A DNA stretch of 64,000 nucleotides, from positions 1 to 64,000 of the forward strand of contig JAPHSS010000014.1 in the NCBI GenBank assembly GCA_026195255.1, written 5' to 3'. The DNA is from Gammaproteobacteria bacterium. Lineage in GTDB: Bacteria; Pseudomonadota; Gammaproteobacteria; SZUA-229. This document shows positions 36,807-46,000 of the stretch, one piece after another. How positions within the stretch are numbered: the stretch's first letter is position 1; each line of letters starts with the position of its first letter. The position numbers and the translations under genes are program-made. The notes under the pieces were generated by a model. The model was not told the origin of the DNA, ran no database searches, and saw only the letters and a program-made list of their open reading frames with translations.

Positions 36807-38252
36807 ATGAAAATGAAACTAATTATTAAACTTGCTCTCGCTTTTTCTCCCTTATGTTTGATATCTATACTCCATGCCTCCGATACTGGTTATTATCAAA
36901 ATTTTTCAACTAATGCAGTTAATCCGTCTGCAACGCAGAATCAACAGGCTCAACAAATTTATCAGGCACCAGCGGATTACTATAGTCAGCGTAATCAGAA
37001 AAATACGAGGCAAAATAATTTTGCTGCACAAATAATTCCTGTTTCAAATATAAAAACAGGCGCTCATGTTGTTCTAGGTGGCACGGTAGTTGCGGATAAA
37101 GAAATTGTTATGACGGCACAGATATCGGGTCGTGTCGAATATATTGCGGGCCAGGAGGGTGACTGGTTTGATGAAGGGCAAATTCTGGCAGCGATTAATC
37201 ATGACAATATTCTCGCGCAGCGTGAACAGGCAATAGCTAATTTATATAGAACTGAAGCATCACTAGGTAATGCGAAAGTAAATTATACCAAAGAGTATTG
37301 GGCTCCCCAGGCCTACCGTGATTATAATAATCAGAAAAATAAACTCTATGGTCCCATGCCAGCGCCAGCAGCAGCAATGGCTTCTGCACCAGCGCAGGGT
37401 TCTGGTATGGGTTACTTTCCAACTATGTTTGATCGCTTTATGGGGATGGGCGGCAATGCGCCTGCTCAAGCCCCTTCCGCCGCCGTTGCACAACCCGTAG
37501 CAAAGCAGCAGGTTTTTAATCTTGAATATCCCAATACTCAGCTAAATCCCTGGATACATAGAGATCTGGATATGTATAGCAGTGAGAATAATATTAATAT
37601 GGCTAAAAGTAATATTATGGCGATGCGTTCCAGGGTTAATGAAATTGATACACATCTTCGAGACGCAAGATCAATAAGTCCGTTTGAAGGTGTAATTGTT
37701 GAGAAGTTAGTAGAAGTCGGTGATACGGTGCAAAGAGGACAGGCCCTGATTAAATACTCTGATACACGTTCGCTTCAGCTGGAAGTTGATGTGCCGGCAC
37801 GTCTGGTATCTTCAATTGAAATTGGCACACTTGTGCCTGCAAAACTTGATGTAGGTAGCACCTATATTGATGTGCGAGTTGCGCAAATTTTTCCAACCGC
37901 TGATAAAGAGAGACATACCGTAACTGTGAAATTTGATTTACCCGAAGGTGCACCTGGTGGCCCTGGCATGTATGCAGAAGTCATGGTACCAGATCTTAAT
38001 ACCCCGATTAACAGTATGCCGGTAATACCATCATCAGCCATTCTTCACAGAGGAAGTTTACCTGCCGTATTTGTGCTTAATAGCCAAAACAAGGCAGAGT
38101 TAAGATTAGTCAGGTTGGGTGATCAGGTTGATAACCAGTATGTGGCTGTTCTCGCTGGCGTATTACCCGGTGAAAATATATTTGTTAATCCGCATCCGGG
38201 TATGAGATCTGGCTGGACGCCACAAAAAGAAAATAATAGCAATTTTAAATAA
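36807..38252 (+). CDS. Periplasmic membrane-fusion protein of an RND system, with low-complexity insertion
   Basis: HlyD/AcrA-type adaptor of 481 residues from the ATG at 36807 (a GTG at 36798 would add three). The signal peptide ends in ILHA. A Gln/Asn/Tyr-rich stretch leads into the lipoyl half GGTVVADKEIVMTAQISGRV. The other lipoyl half is ISPFEGVIVEKLVEVGDTVQRGQ; beta-barrel and membrane-proximal domains follow (about 310-470). Between the two lipoyl halves the usual long alpha-hairpin is interrupted by about 75 residues rich in Pro, Ala, Met and Gly. An adaptor joins an RND pump to an outer-membrane channel; the channel is not in this window. The RND gene follows after 145 bp. Confidence 0.85.
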   Translation: MKMKLIIKLALAFSPLCLISILHASDTGYYQNFSTNAVNPSATQNQQAQQIYQAPADYYSQRNQKNTRQNNFAAQIIPVSNIKTGAHVVLGGTVVADKEIVMTAQISGRVEYIAGQEGDWFDEGQILAAINHDNILAQREQAIANLYRTEASLGNAKVNYTKEYWAPQAYRDYNNQKNKLYGPMPAPAAAMASAPAQGSGMGYFPTMFDRFMGMGGNAPAQAPSAAVAQPVAKQQVFNLEYPNTQLNPWIHRDLDMYSSENNINMAKSNIMAMRSRVNEIDTHLRDARSISPFEGVIVEKLVEVGDTVQRGQALIKYSDTRSLQLEVDVPARLVSSIEIGTLVPAKLDVGSTYIDVRVAQIFPTADKERHTVTVKFDLPEGAPGGPGMYAEVMVPDLNTPINSMPVIPSSAILHRGSLPAVFVLNSQNKAELRLVRLGDQVDNQYVAVLAGVLPGENIFVNPHPGMRSGWTPQKENNSNFK

Positions 38253-38397
38253 ACAAATTGCATATAAGTGGTATTAAAAGTTTTACAGGTTTTGCAAATT
38301 ACATAACATTGCTGCATACGAGTTATTGCCCTGATGAATTTTAAACCAGAGAGAAGCTGATGATTAAACTGGAATATAAATAACTGAGTTACCAAAC

Positions 38398-41300
38398 ATG
38401 GCAAATGAATTAAACGAAAAAGACATTACTGAAGAGTCTGAAGAGTTAAACCAGAAGAATCTTGGAATCGCTGGGAGAATTACTCGTCAGTTTATTAACT
38501 CTCCTGTAACGCCTTTATTAATGGCCGCTTTTTTAATGATTGGTATACTGGGTTTAATGTTTACACCCAGGCAGGAAGATCCAAAAATTTCTGTGCCAAT
38601 GGTTGACATCTTTGTTAAATATTCGGGTGCTTCTGCAGAACAAATAGCTAATCTTGCTATAACCCCACTGGAAAGAATGATCAGTGAGATTCCTGGTATT
38701 CGCCATGTTTATTCAGCAAGTCAACGTGGTTCAGGCCTTGTAACGGCGCAGTTTTTTGTGGGTGAAGACCTGGGTGAATCAATTGTAAAAATTCACGATA
38801 AAATACAGTCAAATCTTGATGCTATACCCCCCGGCGTATCAATGCCGTTAGTGAAACCTGTCGGGCCAGATGATGTGCCTGTTGTTACCGCAACAATCTG
38901 GTCTGAAGATCCGTCTATTGATGATGCCATTTTGCGTACACTCGCACTTGATATTTTACAAAATCTTGAGCAGGTGCCAAATTCTGGTAAGGGTTTTGTT
39001 GTAGGTGGTCGAGCTGAACAGATTCGAATAGAAGTATCACCGGAACGTTTAAATGGATTTGGTATTAGCATTCAGGAGGTTGCAAACACAATCAAAACCG
39101 CAAACAGTGAACTATCTGCAGGAAATATTGAAGGCGGAAACCGAACTTTTAATGTTTACACCGGTTCCTTTTTAAATGATGCACAGGATGTTGCCAATCT
39201 TGTGGTTGCTGTTAGAAACGGTTCTCCAGTATATGTTCGAGATATTGCTCATGTGTATCAGGCACCAGAAGAAACAGCCCAAATAGTTAATTTTGCGACT
39301 GGGCCGGCTTATGAAGGAAGTGGGCCTACGACAAGCGGTTCTCAGGCTGTAACTATAGCGGTTGCAAAAAAAGTTGGATCAAACGGCGTTACCATTGCTA
39401 GAGATTTAATTGCTAAGTTAGATTCTTTAAAAGGCCACCTGATTCCAGACAATGTTGAAGTTAGTATTACCCGTGATTACGGTAAATCAGCCAACGACAA
39501 AGTTAATGAATTATTGTTAGCTTTATTTGAAGCAACAGTGGCAGTGAGCATTTTGTGTTTAATTGGCTTAGGAGCACGAGCCGCATCTGTTGTTATATTT
39601 GTTATCCCTGTTGTTATTTTAATGACTGTCTGGGCGGCGTGGGTAATTGATTATACGATAGACAGGGTAAGTTTGTTCGCACTGGTATTTACTATTGGTA
39701 TTTTGGTAGATGATGCAACCGTTGTTGTAGAAAATATATTTCGACGATGGCTGAAAGCGGGTAAAACAACAACCGCTATTGCGATAGATGCGGTACGTGA
39801 AGTCGGTAACCCCACCATTATGGCAACACTGGCCATCATTGCTGCATTATTAGCAATGGGTTTTGTAAGTGGTCTAATGGGGCCATATATGCGACCGATT
39901 CCTGTTCTGGGTTCAGCTGCGATGTTCCTGTCCCTGCTAGCAGCATTTATTTTCGTTCCCTGGTTTGCAATGCGTTTGCGGCCTGATATGGAAGCCTTAA
40001 AGAAGGCAGAGAAAAAAGAATTACGACAAATTGAAATGATAGGGCGTTTTTACGAACCTGTTATGAAACCACTAATGAATAATAAATTAGTCGGTCGTGT
40101 ATTTCTGTTCTCCCTGATCGCGTTAACTTTTATTTCCTGTTATCTATTTTCTATAAAAGCAGTAACAGTAAAAATGTTACCGTTCGATAATAAACCTGAG
40201 TTCAATGTAGTTATTAATATGCCTGAAGGTACGGCGTTACCAGTGACTGCAAATTTAACATCTCGTCTAGCTGCAAAACTTCAGGAAATTCCCGAAATTA
40301 CAGCAATACAAACTTATGTGGGTACATCTTCACCATTTAATTTTAATGGCATGGTAAGACATTATTATATTCGCAAGCAGCCCTGGCATGCCGATATTCA
40401 GGTTATGTTGTTAGATAAAGATGATCGTGAACGTTTTAGTCACGATATTGCTGTAAATGCCCGTGAATTATTAAAACCAATTGCTGATGAAATGGGCGCT
40501 CGAATACAGGTAGTAGAGATGCCACCCGGGCCACCTGTTTTACAAACTGTTGTTGCAGAGATTTATGGGCCCGATGCGAAGACTCGTAGACAGGTAGCAA
40601 AAGATATGACAGGTATCTTTGAGCAGGCTGAAGGTCTTGTTGATGTTGATAATTATATGGCGGATGAATATGAGTATTGGCGTTTTGAAGTTGATACTAA
40701 AAAAGCTGCTCGTCGAGGAGTTTCTGTCAACACAATTAATCAAACACTTGCCATGGTTATGGGTGGTTATAAGTTAGGTGACGTAAAGAAAGGTAAAGTA
40801 CTGGAACCCACCTATATTGTTATTCAGGCCCCTATGGGGGTGCGATCGGAGATAAATCGTCTAGGTAATATGCCGATTACAGGTGTTAATGGTCAATCAA
40901 TTCCACTAACAGAATTAGGCCGCTTTGTTCGTGCAACTGAAGACCCTATCGTGTATCACAAGGATTTGCGCGATGTAGAGTACGTAACAGGTGAAATGGC
41001 TGGTCGATTAGGTGCGCCAATTTATGGCATGTTCTCAGTAGAAGATTTACTCAAAGATTATATAACGCCGGATGGACAAACTATAACCGGAATGCCTATG
41101 GGCTTGATTGGGCCACCAAAAGATGACTTTAAGTCAGCATTTGAATGGGGTGGTGAATGGACAGTAACCTATGAAACTTTTCGTGATATGGGCGGTGCTT
41201 TCATGGCTGCGATGTTACTCATCTATGGATTAATTGTTTGGGAGTTTAAAGATTTTACTTTGGGTGGATTGATTATGGCACCAATTCCACTAACTTTGAT

Positions 41301-42180
41301 CGGTATCATACCGGGGCATATGATTACCGGTGCAGAATTTACAGCAACCTCGATGATTGGTTTTATTGCCCTCGCAGGAATTGTCGTCAGGAACTCAATT
41401 TTACTTGTTGAGTTCGTTAAACATGAAGTGGCTGATGGTGGCGAAATATGTGATGCAGTAATTAATGCAGGTAAAGCGCGTATGCGTCCTATTTTAATTA
41501 CCGCATTAACATTGATGGCTGGTTCTTACATGATACTTGACGACCTTATTTTTAAAGGTATGGCTGTTAGTTTATTGTTTGGTGCCGGTGTTGCAACGGT
41601 ATTAACACTTGTAGTTATTCCCCTGGGTTGTATCAGTGTTAAGAAACATTTTTACATGTGTCGTTGTGATGATGGAGAGGTCATTGTTTATCGCGATGAG
41701 CCAGAAGAGTACAAACTGCCGTTATGGATGCAAATTTATTCTTCAGTTATTAACGCGGCAATGTGGTTGTTCTATATAGGTCGCATGTTTGTGATAATGG
41801 TTAAGATGGGCATAGATCGAGTTTTTGGAGCATCAGCAAATGAGTCGCCAACTACCAATAATTATGCTTCAGAACCACCTGTAGATTCACCACCAACGCC
41901 TGAAGAGCCCCCAGCTAAACCACAAGCTCCGAAAACTTCAGACAATAAGCAGACTACAGATAAAAAAGCGGATGTTAAAACCGCCTCAAAGGACGCGTCA
42001 TCAGAAGAAACGGTTGCAAAAAAAGCACCACCTAAAAAGAAAGAATCAACTAAGAAAAAAGCGGCACCAAAAAAGAAGGTAACGCCTAAGAAGAAGGCGT
42101 CAACCAGGAAAAAAACGGTTGTAAAGAAACGCAGAGGTATTAAATTAAAAGATGACTCTGACGATACTAATTCTGATTAG
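38398..42180 (+). CDS. RND transporter permease with extra membrane segment and lysine-rich tail
   Basis: RND permease of 1260 residues, against 1030-1050 for the usual family. The standard core is clear: TM1 at about 38-56, periplasmic porter loops (about 60-370), TM4 with the proton-relay pair Asp438-Asp439 in GILVDDATVVVEN, a second porter loop (about 590-925) and TM8-12. After TM12, at about residue 1085, comes a Cys-containing loop (FYMCRCDDGEV), one more hydrophobic segment (AAMWLFYIGRMFVIMV, about 1120-1137) and a cytoplasmic or periplasmic tail of about 115 residues rich in Pro, then Lys (KKKAAPKKK-type repeats). The double Asp marks a proton-driven HAE-type pump. The substrate is unknown. 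Confidence 0.88.
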   Translation: MANELNEKDITEESEELNQKNLGIAGRITRQFINSPVTPLLMAAFLMIGILGLMFTPRQEDPKISVPMVDIFVKYSGASAEQIANLAITPLERMISEIPGIRHVYSASQRGSGLVTAQFFVGEDLGESIVKIHDKIQSNLDAIPPGVSMPLVKPVGPDDVPVVTATIWSEDPSIDDAILRTLALDILQNLEQVPNSGKGFVVGGRAEQIRIEVSPERLNGFGISIQEVANTIKTANSELSAGNIEGGNRTFNVYTGSFLNDAQDVANLVVAVRNGSPVYVRDIAHVYQAPEETAQIVNFATGPAYEGSGPTTSGSQAVTIAVAKKVGSNGVTIARDLIAKLDSLKGHLIPDNVEVSITRDYGKSANDKVNELLLALFEATVAVSILCLIGLGARAASVVIFVIPVVILMTVWAAWVIDYTIDRVSLFALVFTIGILVDDATVVVENIFRRWLKAGKTTTAIAIDAVREVGNPTIMATLAIIAALLAMGFVSGLMGPYMRPIPVLGSAAMFLSLLAAFIFVPWFAMRLRPDMEALKKAEKKELRQIEMIGRFYEPVMKPLMNNKLVGRVFLFSLIALTFISCYLFSIKAVTVKMLPFDNKPEFNVVINMPEGTALPVTANLTSRLAAKLQEIPEITAIQTYVGTSSPFNFNGMVRHYYIRKQPWHADIQVMLLDKDDRERFSHDIAVNARELLKPIADEMGARIQVVEMPPGPPVLQTVVAEIYGPDAKTRRQVAKDMTGIFEQAEGLVDVDNYMADEYEYWRFEVDTKKAARRGVSVNTINQTLAMVMGGYKLGDVKKGKVLEPTYIVIQAPMGVRSEINRLGNMPITGVNGQSIPLTELGRFVRATEDPIVYHKDLRDVEYVTGEMAGRLGAPIYGMFSVEDLLKDYITPDGQTITGMPMGLIGPPKDDFKSAFEWGGEWTVTYETFRDMGGAFMAAMLLIYGLIVWEFKDFTLGGLIMAPIPLTLIGIIPGHMITGAEFTATSMIGFIALAGIVVRNSILLVEFVKHEVADGGEICDAVINAGKARMRPILITALTLMAGSYMILDDLIFKGMAVSLLFGAGVATVLTLVVIPLGCISVKKHFYMCRCDDGEVIVYRDEPEEYKLPLWMQIYSSVINAAMWLFYIGRMFVIMVKMGIDRVFGASANESPTTNNYASEPPVDSPPTPEEPPAKPQAPKTSDNKQTTDKKADVKTASKDASSEETVAKKAPPKKKESTKKKAAPKKKVTPKKKASTRKKTVVKKRRGIKLKDDSDDTNSD

Positions 42181-42256
42181 AATAATGACTCAGAAGATAA
42201 GTCATAATTTATTTGACCTAAACCTTGAAATTAAATGAGTTGAGTAGGGTAAAAAT

Positions 42257-43246
42257 ATGAAAGTTACAAGAATATTATCAATAACAGGTGTGATGTTGAT
42301 GAGCACTCAGTTAAATGCTGCAGTAGTTGAAAATAATCAAATTATGCCACCACCGGGGCCGTATAAATCAATCATGAGTAATACGCCACCCGCTTTTGTA
42401 CCTTATGGTTCCCAACAGGCGCAAAATAACCCGTATCAACAAAATCAGGCGTCACAGGCATTTAACCGTTTTCCTGCTAATAACCAGCCATTGCATAAAC
42501 CTGCAGAACAGTTGCCTGAATGGGTGGTAAGTAAACAGCAGGAAAATAAAGCCAGGATTGAAAAGATGCTTGAGGAAAATGCAGCAAGAAATAAAGAAAA
42601 TGAAAAACGTTTTACTGAGTATCTTGAAAAAGCAGAAGCACTCGCTAAAAAAAGAAATGAAGAAAATAAAAAGTGGGTAGCTGAAAATAATAAAAAAATG
42701 AAGGAATTCTGGCAATCTGAACTTGATAAATTTGCTAAAAATCAAAAATTACAAATAGAGAAAGCTAAAGATCTTCCAGACTGGGTTAAGAAGAATATGT
42801 TAGAGCGCCAACAAAAACAACTGGCAGTAATGAAAGAGAATCCACCAATGCCTATGCAAATGCCCAGCCAAAATTCCAGGCAAAATTTAAGGCAGAATTC
42901 AATGCAACGTAATCCGCCTTCAATGAATGAATTTAATAATATGCAACAGTCGCCACCTGCTCATCAGATGCCTTCAAGTATGCAGTTCAGACAGCCGCCG
43001 CTTATGCAACAACATCAGCAACAGCAGCCAGGTATGAACCAGCCGTTTAATTCAGGCCAGCAAAATATGCCCAGACAATTTATGCAGCAGCCTCGTCAGG
43101 CTCCGCCTATGCAACAACAATATCGGTCACAGCCTTTTTATAATACGCCAGAAAATCGGCAGTTTGTGCCTCCTGTGCAAGGTCCATATTCAGGGGCTGT
43201 AAGCGGGCAACCTAATATTAATCCATATAATCGATATTCACGTTAA
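42257..43246 (+). CDS. Secreted Gln/Pro/Met-rich coiled-coil protein
   Basis: Exported protein of 329 residues. The signal peptide ends in LNA or NAA (about residue 22). A Pro/Gln/Asn segment leads to a charged coiled coil (about 85-190, rich in Lys, Glu, Asn; contains LPEWVVSKQQEN and a second LPDWVKKNMLERQQ, a possible internal repeat). The C-terminal 140 residues are low complexity, dominated by Gln, Pro, Met and Asn (for example MPMQMPSQN and QQHQQQQPG). No family recognised. It lies 76 bp after the RND gene in the same direction, so it may be a cargo or a structural partner. Confidence 0.75.
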   Translation: MKVTRILSITGVMLMSTQLNAAVVENNQIMPPPGPYKSIMSNTPPAFVPYGSQQAQNNPYQQNQASQAFNRFPANNQPLHKPAEQLPEWVVSKQQENKARIEKMLEENAARNKENEKRFTEYLEKAEALAKKRNEENKKWVAENNKKMKEFWQSELDKFAKNQKLQIEKAKDLPDWVKKNMLERQQKQLAVMKENPPMPMQMPSQNSRQNLRQNSMQRNPPSMNEFNNMQQSPPAHQMPSSMQFRQPPLMQQHQQQQPGMNQPFNSGQQNMPRQFMQQPRQAPPMQQQYRSQPFYNTPENRQFVPPVQGPYSGAVSGQPNINPYNRYSR

Positions 43247-43270
43247 GTTCGAGGATTTATAGAGAGAGTT

Positions 43271-43918
43271 ATGAATATAATAAATACACGTATCATTGTA
43301 ATTATGAGTCTTTCGGTGGCTGCATTTTTCCCATTTGCAGCATATTCGTATCACAATGAATCGATATATAACCATGCACAACATGATCATGCTACTAGCG
43401 TTCATGATCTTAAAAAATGGAAAACAGGCTCGAATTTTCATGTTCGTAACAAGCCTGTGCGTGTACCTGTTGCTACTCGTAAAGTTGAGGAAGATCATTA
43501 TGCCTTAACTGAACCGCAGAGAAAGTCAGTTAATCCATGGATCATTAAAAAACCAGATAATAATGGTTTTTCTAAAATGAATGCGAAACGTCCATGGGGT
43601 AGTGTGCCTGAGAAATATTCAGATAAAACAAAGAAGAATAAAAAGAATAAAAACAATCTATCTGTTATTAACAATGTTCACGCAAATAACCAGCTAAAGT
43701 ATAAACCGTTTGGGGAAAATAATTTATTACTTAATCAAAATAGAAATCCTTCTTTAATACCCATAGCAGGACATTTTCCTACTTATTCAGATCCAGGCGG
43801 TTTTTCACCAATGTATGCAGACCCTGGTTATGGTTATGGTTATGGATATGGTGGCTACAATGCGTATCCGTTTATGGGGCAGGGTTTTATGCCATTCAAT
43901 AGATATGGCTGGCGATAG
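43271..43918 (+). CDS. Secreted protein with Tyr/Gly-rich C-terminus
   Basis: Exported protein of 215 residues with a signal peptide ending in FAAYS (about residue 26). The mature part is basic and rich in Lys, Asn and His in the first 150 residues (including [14 protein letters not shown]). It ends in a short Gly/Tyr/Phe-rich tail ([24 protein letters not shown]) similar in composition to the next gene's product. No family recognised. Gap of 24 bp to the previous gene. It could assemble with the sulfur-globule-like protein by its aromatic-glycine tail. Confidence 0.7.
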   Translation: MNIINTRIIVIMSLSVAAFFPFAAYSYHNESIYNHAQHDHATSVHDLKKWKTGSNFHVRNKPVRVPVATRKVEEDHYALTEPQRKSVNPWIIKKPDNNGFSKMNAKRPWGSVPEKYSDKTKKNKKNKNNLSVINNVHANNQLKYKPFGENNLLLNQNRNPSLIPIAGHFPTYSDPGGFSPMYADPGYGYGYGYGGYNAYPFMGQGFMPFNRYGWR

Positions 43919-44031
43919 AAAAAATTAAATCGAAATCTGGTTTAGTTCCGCATGTTGAACTTTCCGCTGCATGTTTGATTAGAAGGCATATGTCTTCAGG
44001 AAAATATAAATACATAACTGAGGATCATACG

Positions 44032-44475
44032 ATGAAAAAAGTATCAAAAATTATATCAGCAGCAGCTTTATTAGGTGCACTGGCAACCCCGATGATGGCT
44101 GATGCCTGGTGGGGACCATTTAATAATAATGGTTGGGGTAACAATAATAACGGCTGGAACAATAATGGCAATGGTAATGGTAACGGTTGGGGAATGGGAG
44201 ACTTCCTTGGCAACGGTGGCCTAGATTTTAATATGAGCGGCAATGGACGCGGTAATGGTTACGGTAATGGCTACGGCAATAACAGCTATAACGGTAACAA
44301 TCGTTTCAATGGTTACAACGGTTATAATGGATATAACGGTTACAACGGTGGTTATGGTGCACCTTATGGTTATGGCGCACCTTATGGCGGCGGCGCACCT
44401 TATGGTTACGGAGCACCTTATGGCGGTGGACACCCAGGTTATGGTCCTGCACCGGTACCTGCACCCGGTCAGTAG
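44032..44475 (+). CDS. Sulfur-globule-like Gly/Asn/Tyr-rich secreted protein
   Basis: Exported protein of 147 residues. The ATG at 44032 (MKKVSKIIS) is chosen over an upstream in-frame ATG because it has GAGGA at the right distance and gives a clean Sec signal peptide ending MMADA before WWGPF. The mature chain is a low-complexity repeat protein: Asn/Gly blocks ([10 protein letters not shown]), NGYNGY-type repeats and YGAPYGGG-type repeats. Composition and export resemble the Gly/aromatic-rich envelope proteins of sulfur globules (Sgp) in purple sulfur bacteria. I infer a structural, self-assembling role; the sulfur link is not proven. No sulfur-oxidation gene is in this window. Confidence 0.7.
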   Translation: MKKVSKIISAAALLGALATPMMADAWWGPFNNNGWGNNNNGWNNNGNGNGNGWGMGDFLGNGGLDFNMSGNGRGNGYGNGYGNNSYNGNNRFNGYNGYNGYNGYNGGYGAPYGYGAPYGGGAPYGYGAPYGGGHPGYGPAPVPAPGQ

Positions 44476-44498
44476 TTCAGTTACTGATGTGTATAGAG

Positions 44499-44518
44499 AA
44501 CACAAGGATGTGTTTTTT
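44499..44518 (+). terminator. Possible attenuator behind the sulfur-globule-like gene
   Basis: AACACA, loop AGGA, TGTGTT, followed by TTTT. A short AT-rich hairpin with a T run 23 bp after the stop. It might let most transcripts end here so that the repeat protein is made in excess over the downstream genes. Confidence 0.4.
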
Positions 44519-44550
44519 ATATTTTATTTATTAAACCTTCAGGTAGACGA

Positions 44551-45357
44551 ATGTTCATGACTTTTAAATCTTTGATAGTAACGATGGTGTTGTTTTTGCT
44601 TACTAATAATGGTTATGCATCGATAACAGATAAAGAATTTTCAGCTGATGCTGTTGTGTCTATACCCGGGCAACCGTCTACTACAAGTAAATTATTTGTA
44701 GGTAAAGATGTTGTTCGAACAGAAGTGCAAACCAGTGACGGTGTTATTATTGATATCGTTTATCCATATATGGGTAAAGCAATAAAGTTAAACACAAAGC
44801 ATCACGAGTATATTGAGATAGCAATAGAAAAACAAAATAAAGATCAGAATTTAAATCCTTGTAGCCGAATTCAGAATGCAAATTGTACTTTGTTAGGCAG
44901 CGAGCTTGTTGATGGTATGCCGGCACAAAAGTGGCAGATTGTAGCAAATCAAAATGGTAAAAATATAAGAACATTACATTGGGTTGATGTTAAAAGACAA
45001 TTGGCTGTACGTGAGTTTTTTAATGATGGATCAATGGCAGAAATGAAACTTGAAAAAAATGAAGTTGTTGATGGGCGTAAAACAGAGCGTTGGGTTAGAA
45101 CGATTAGTCGACCCGATGGGTCTATGGTTAGTTCATATCAATGGTATGATCCACAGTTAGAAATATCCATAAAAGAAGAGTTGCCAGGTGGTTACATCAG
45201 ACAGTTAAAAAATATAAAGGTGGGCACTCAAAAGAAAACAATATTTGCTGTTCCAGATAATTACAAAATCATGCGACCAGAACAATTACAGTTAAACAGA
45301 TCGATAAACAGGCCGTCTCGATCGCCTGCTAACTCATCATCACAAAACTACAGGTAG
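44551..45357 (+). CDS. Exported LolA-like/DUF4412-type protein
   Basis: Exported protein of 268 residues; the signal peptide ends in NGYAS (about residue 24). The chain is beta-rich, with paired segments typical of LolA/LolB-like or DUF4412 folds: FSADAVVSIPGQPSTTSKLF, VRTEVQTSDGVIIDIVYP and a repeated KWQIV...KTERWVR pattern. One Cys pair (NPCSRIQNANC) may form a disulfide. The C-terminus is Asn/Ser/Arg-rich. Proteins of this kind bind lipids or protein partners in the periplasm. It precedes the ParA-like gene by 7 bp. Confidence 0.6.
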   Translation: MFMTFKSLIVTMVLFLLTNNGYASITDKEFSADAVVSIPGQPSTTSKLFVGKDVVRTEVQTSDGVIIDIVYPYMGKAIKLNTKHHEYIEIAIEKQNKDQNLNPCSRIQNANCTLLGSELVDGMPAQKWQIVANQNGKNIRTLHWVDVKRQLAVREFFNDGSMAEMKLEKNEVVDGRKTERWVRTISRPDGSMVSSYQWYDPQLEISIKEELPGGYIRQLKNIKVGTQKKTIFAVPDNYKIMRPEQLQLNRSINRPSRSPANSSSQNYR

Positions 45358-45364
45358 AACTAAA

Positions 45365-45988
45365 TTGGTTACTGTTATTGCAAACTTAAAAGGTGGTTCA
45401 GGTAAAAGCACGGTGATATTTAATCTTGCATTGTGGTTAAAAGAAAAAGATCAATTAATAATGGCTTTTGATCTTGATCCACAAGGCACTTTGAGTGATG
45501 TTGCAGATGTTAGAAAAGACGAGGGTTTAGAGGCGCTGGAAGTGTTGACTGATGTCGAAGAAATTAAAAACCATCTTGATAAACATGTTCTTGTAGATGT
45601 AGGTGCTTCAAATATGCAAGATATGAAGTTGGCAATAAAATTAGCAGATCGAGTATTAATACCAGTTTCTCCTAGTCAGCCTGATTTATGGGCGACACAA
45701 AGATTTTTAAAAATAGTTAAAGAATGTGATTCAGAGGATAAACCTCTTGAATTATTGGCATTTATTAATAGAGCAGATACGCATACCATGGTTCGCGAAT
45801 CAGATGAAACAGAAGAGGCGCTTAATACAATAAAAGCAATTCAGGTCTTACCGCACAGGCTTTGCCAACGAACAATGTTTAGACGTACTTTAAGTGAGGG
45901 CATGTCTATTAATGAAATATCACCTAATAGCAAAAGTGCTAAAGAATTTAATACACTAGCTTCAGCTCTTTATGCTGATCTGGTTTAA
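45365..45988 (+). CDS. Orphan ParA/MinD-type ATPase
   Basis: ParA-family ATPase of 207 residues with a TTG start at 45365. The deviant Walker A is KGGSGKST with the signature Lys9 and Lys14. Walker A' is AFDLDPQGTLSD and Walker B is HVLVDVG. It is of the short type without an N-terminal DNA-binding domain. No ParB gene or parS-like repeats are nearby, and chromosome partition genes are elsewhere, so it probably positions a protein complex rather than DNA. It is tightly coupled to the exported-protein gene before it and the membrane TPR gene after it. Confidence 0.85.
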   Translation: MVTVIANLKGGSGKSTVIFNLALWLKEKDQLIMAFDLDPQGTLSDVADVRKDEGLEALEVLTDVEEIKNHLDKHVLVDVGASNMQDMKLAIKLADRVLIPVSPSQPDLWATQRFLKIVKECDSEDKPLELLAFINRADTHTMVRESDETEEALNTIKAIQVLPHRLCQRTMFRRTLSEGMSINEISPNSKSAKEFNTLASALYADLV

Positions 45989-46000
45989 TCGGAGTTAAAA

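Noticed and set aside
42184-42206. Terminator behind the RND gene (ATGACT/AGTCAT repeat)
   Set aside because: The stem is only six AT-rich pairs with a nine-base loop and no T run; more likely chance.
43936-43950. Possible sigma54 promoter before the sulfur-globule-like gene
   Set aside because: The GG and GC are separated by nine, not ten, bases and the flanks do not match the -24/-12 consensus.
43971-44031. Upstream start for the sulfur-globule-like protein
   Set aside because: It adds a hydrophilic stretch before a normal Sec signal peptide; the ATG at 44032 has GAGGA at a good distance.
44221-44505. Minus-strand and other-frame open frames across the Gly/Asn/Tyr repeat gene
   Set aside because: They are by-products of the repetitive codons; only the 44032-44475 frame has a signal peptide and ribosome site.
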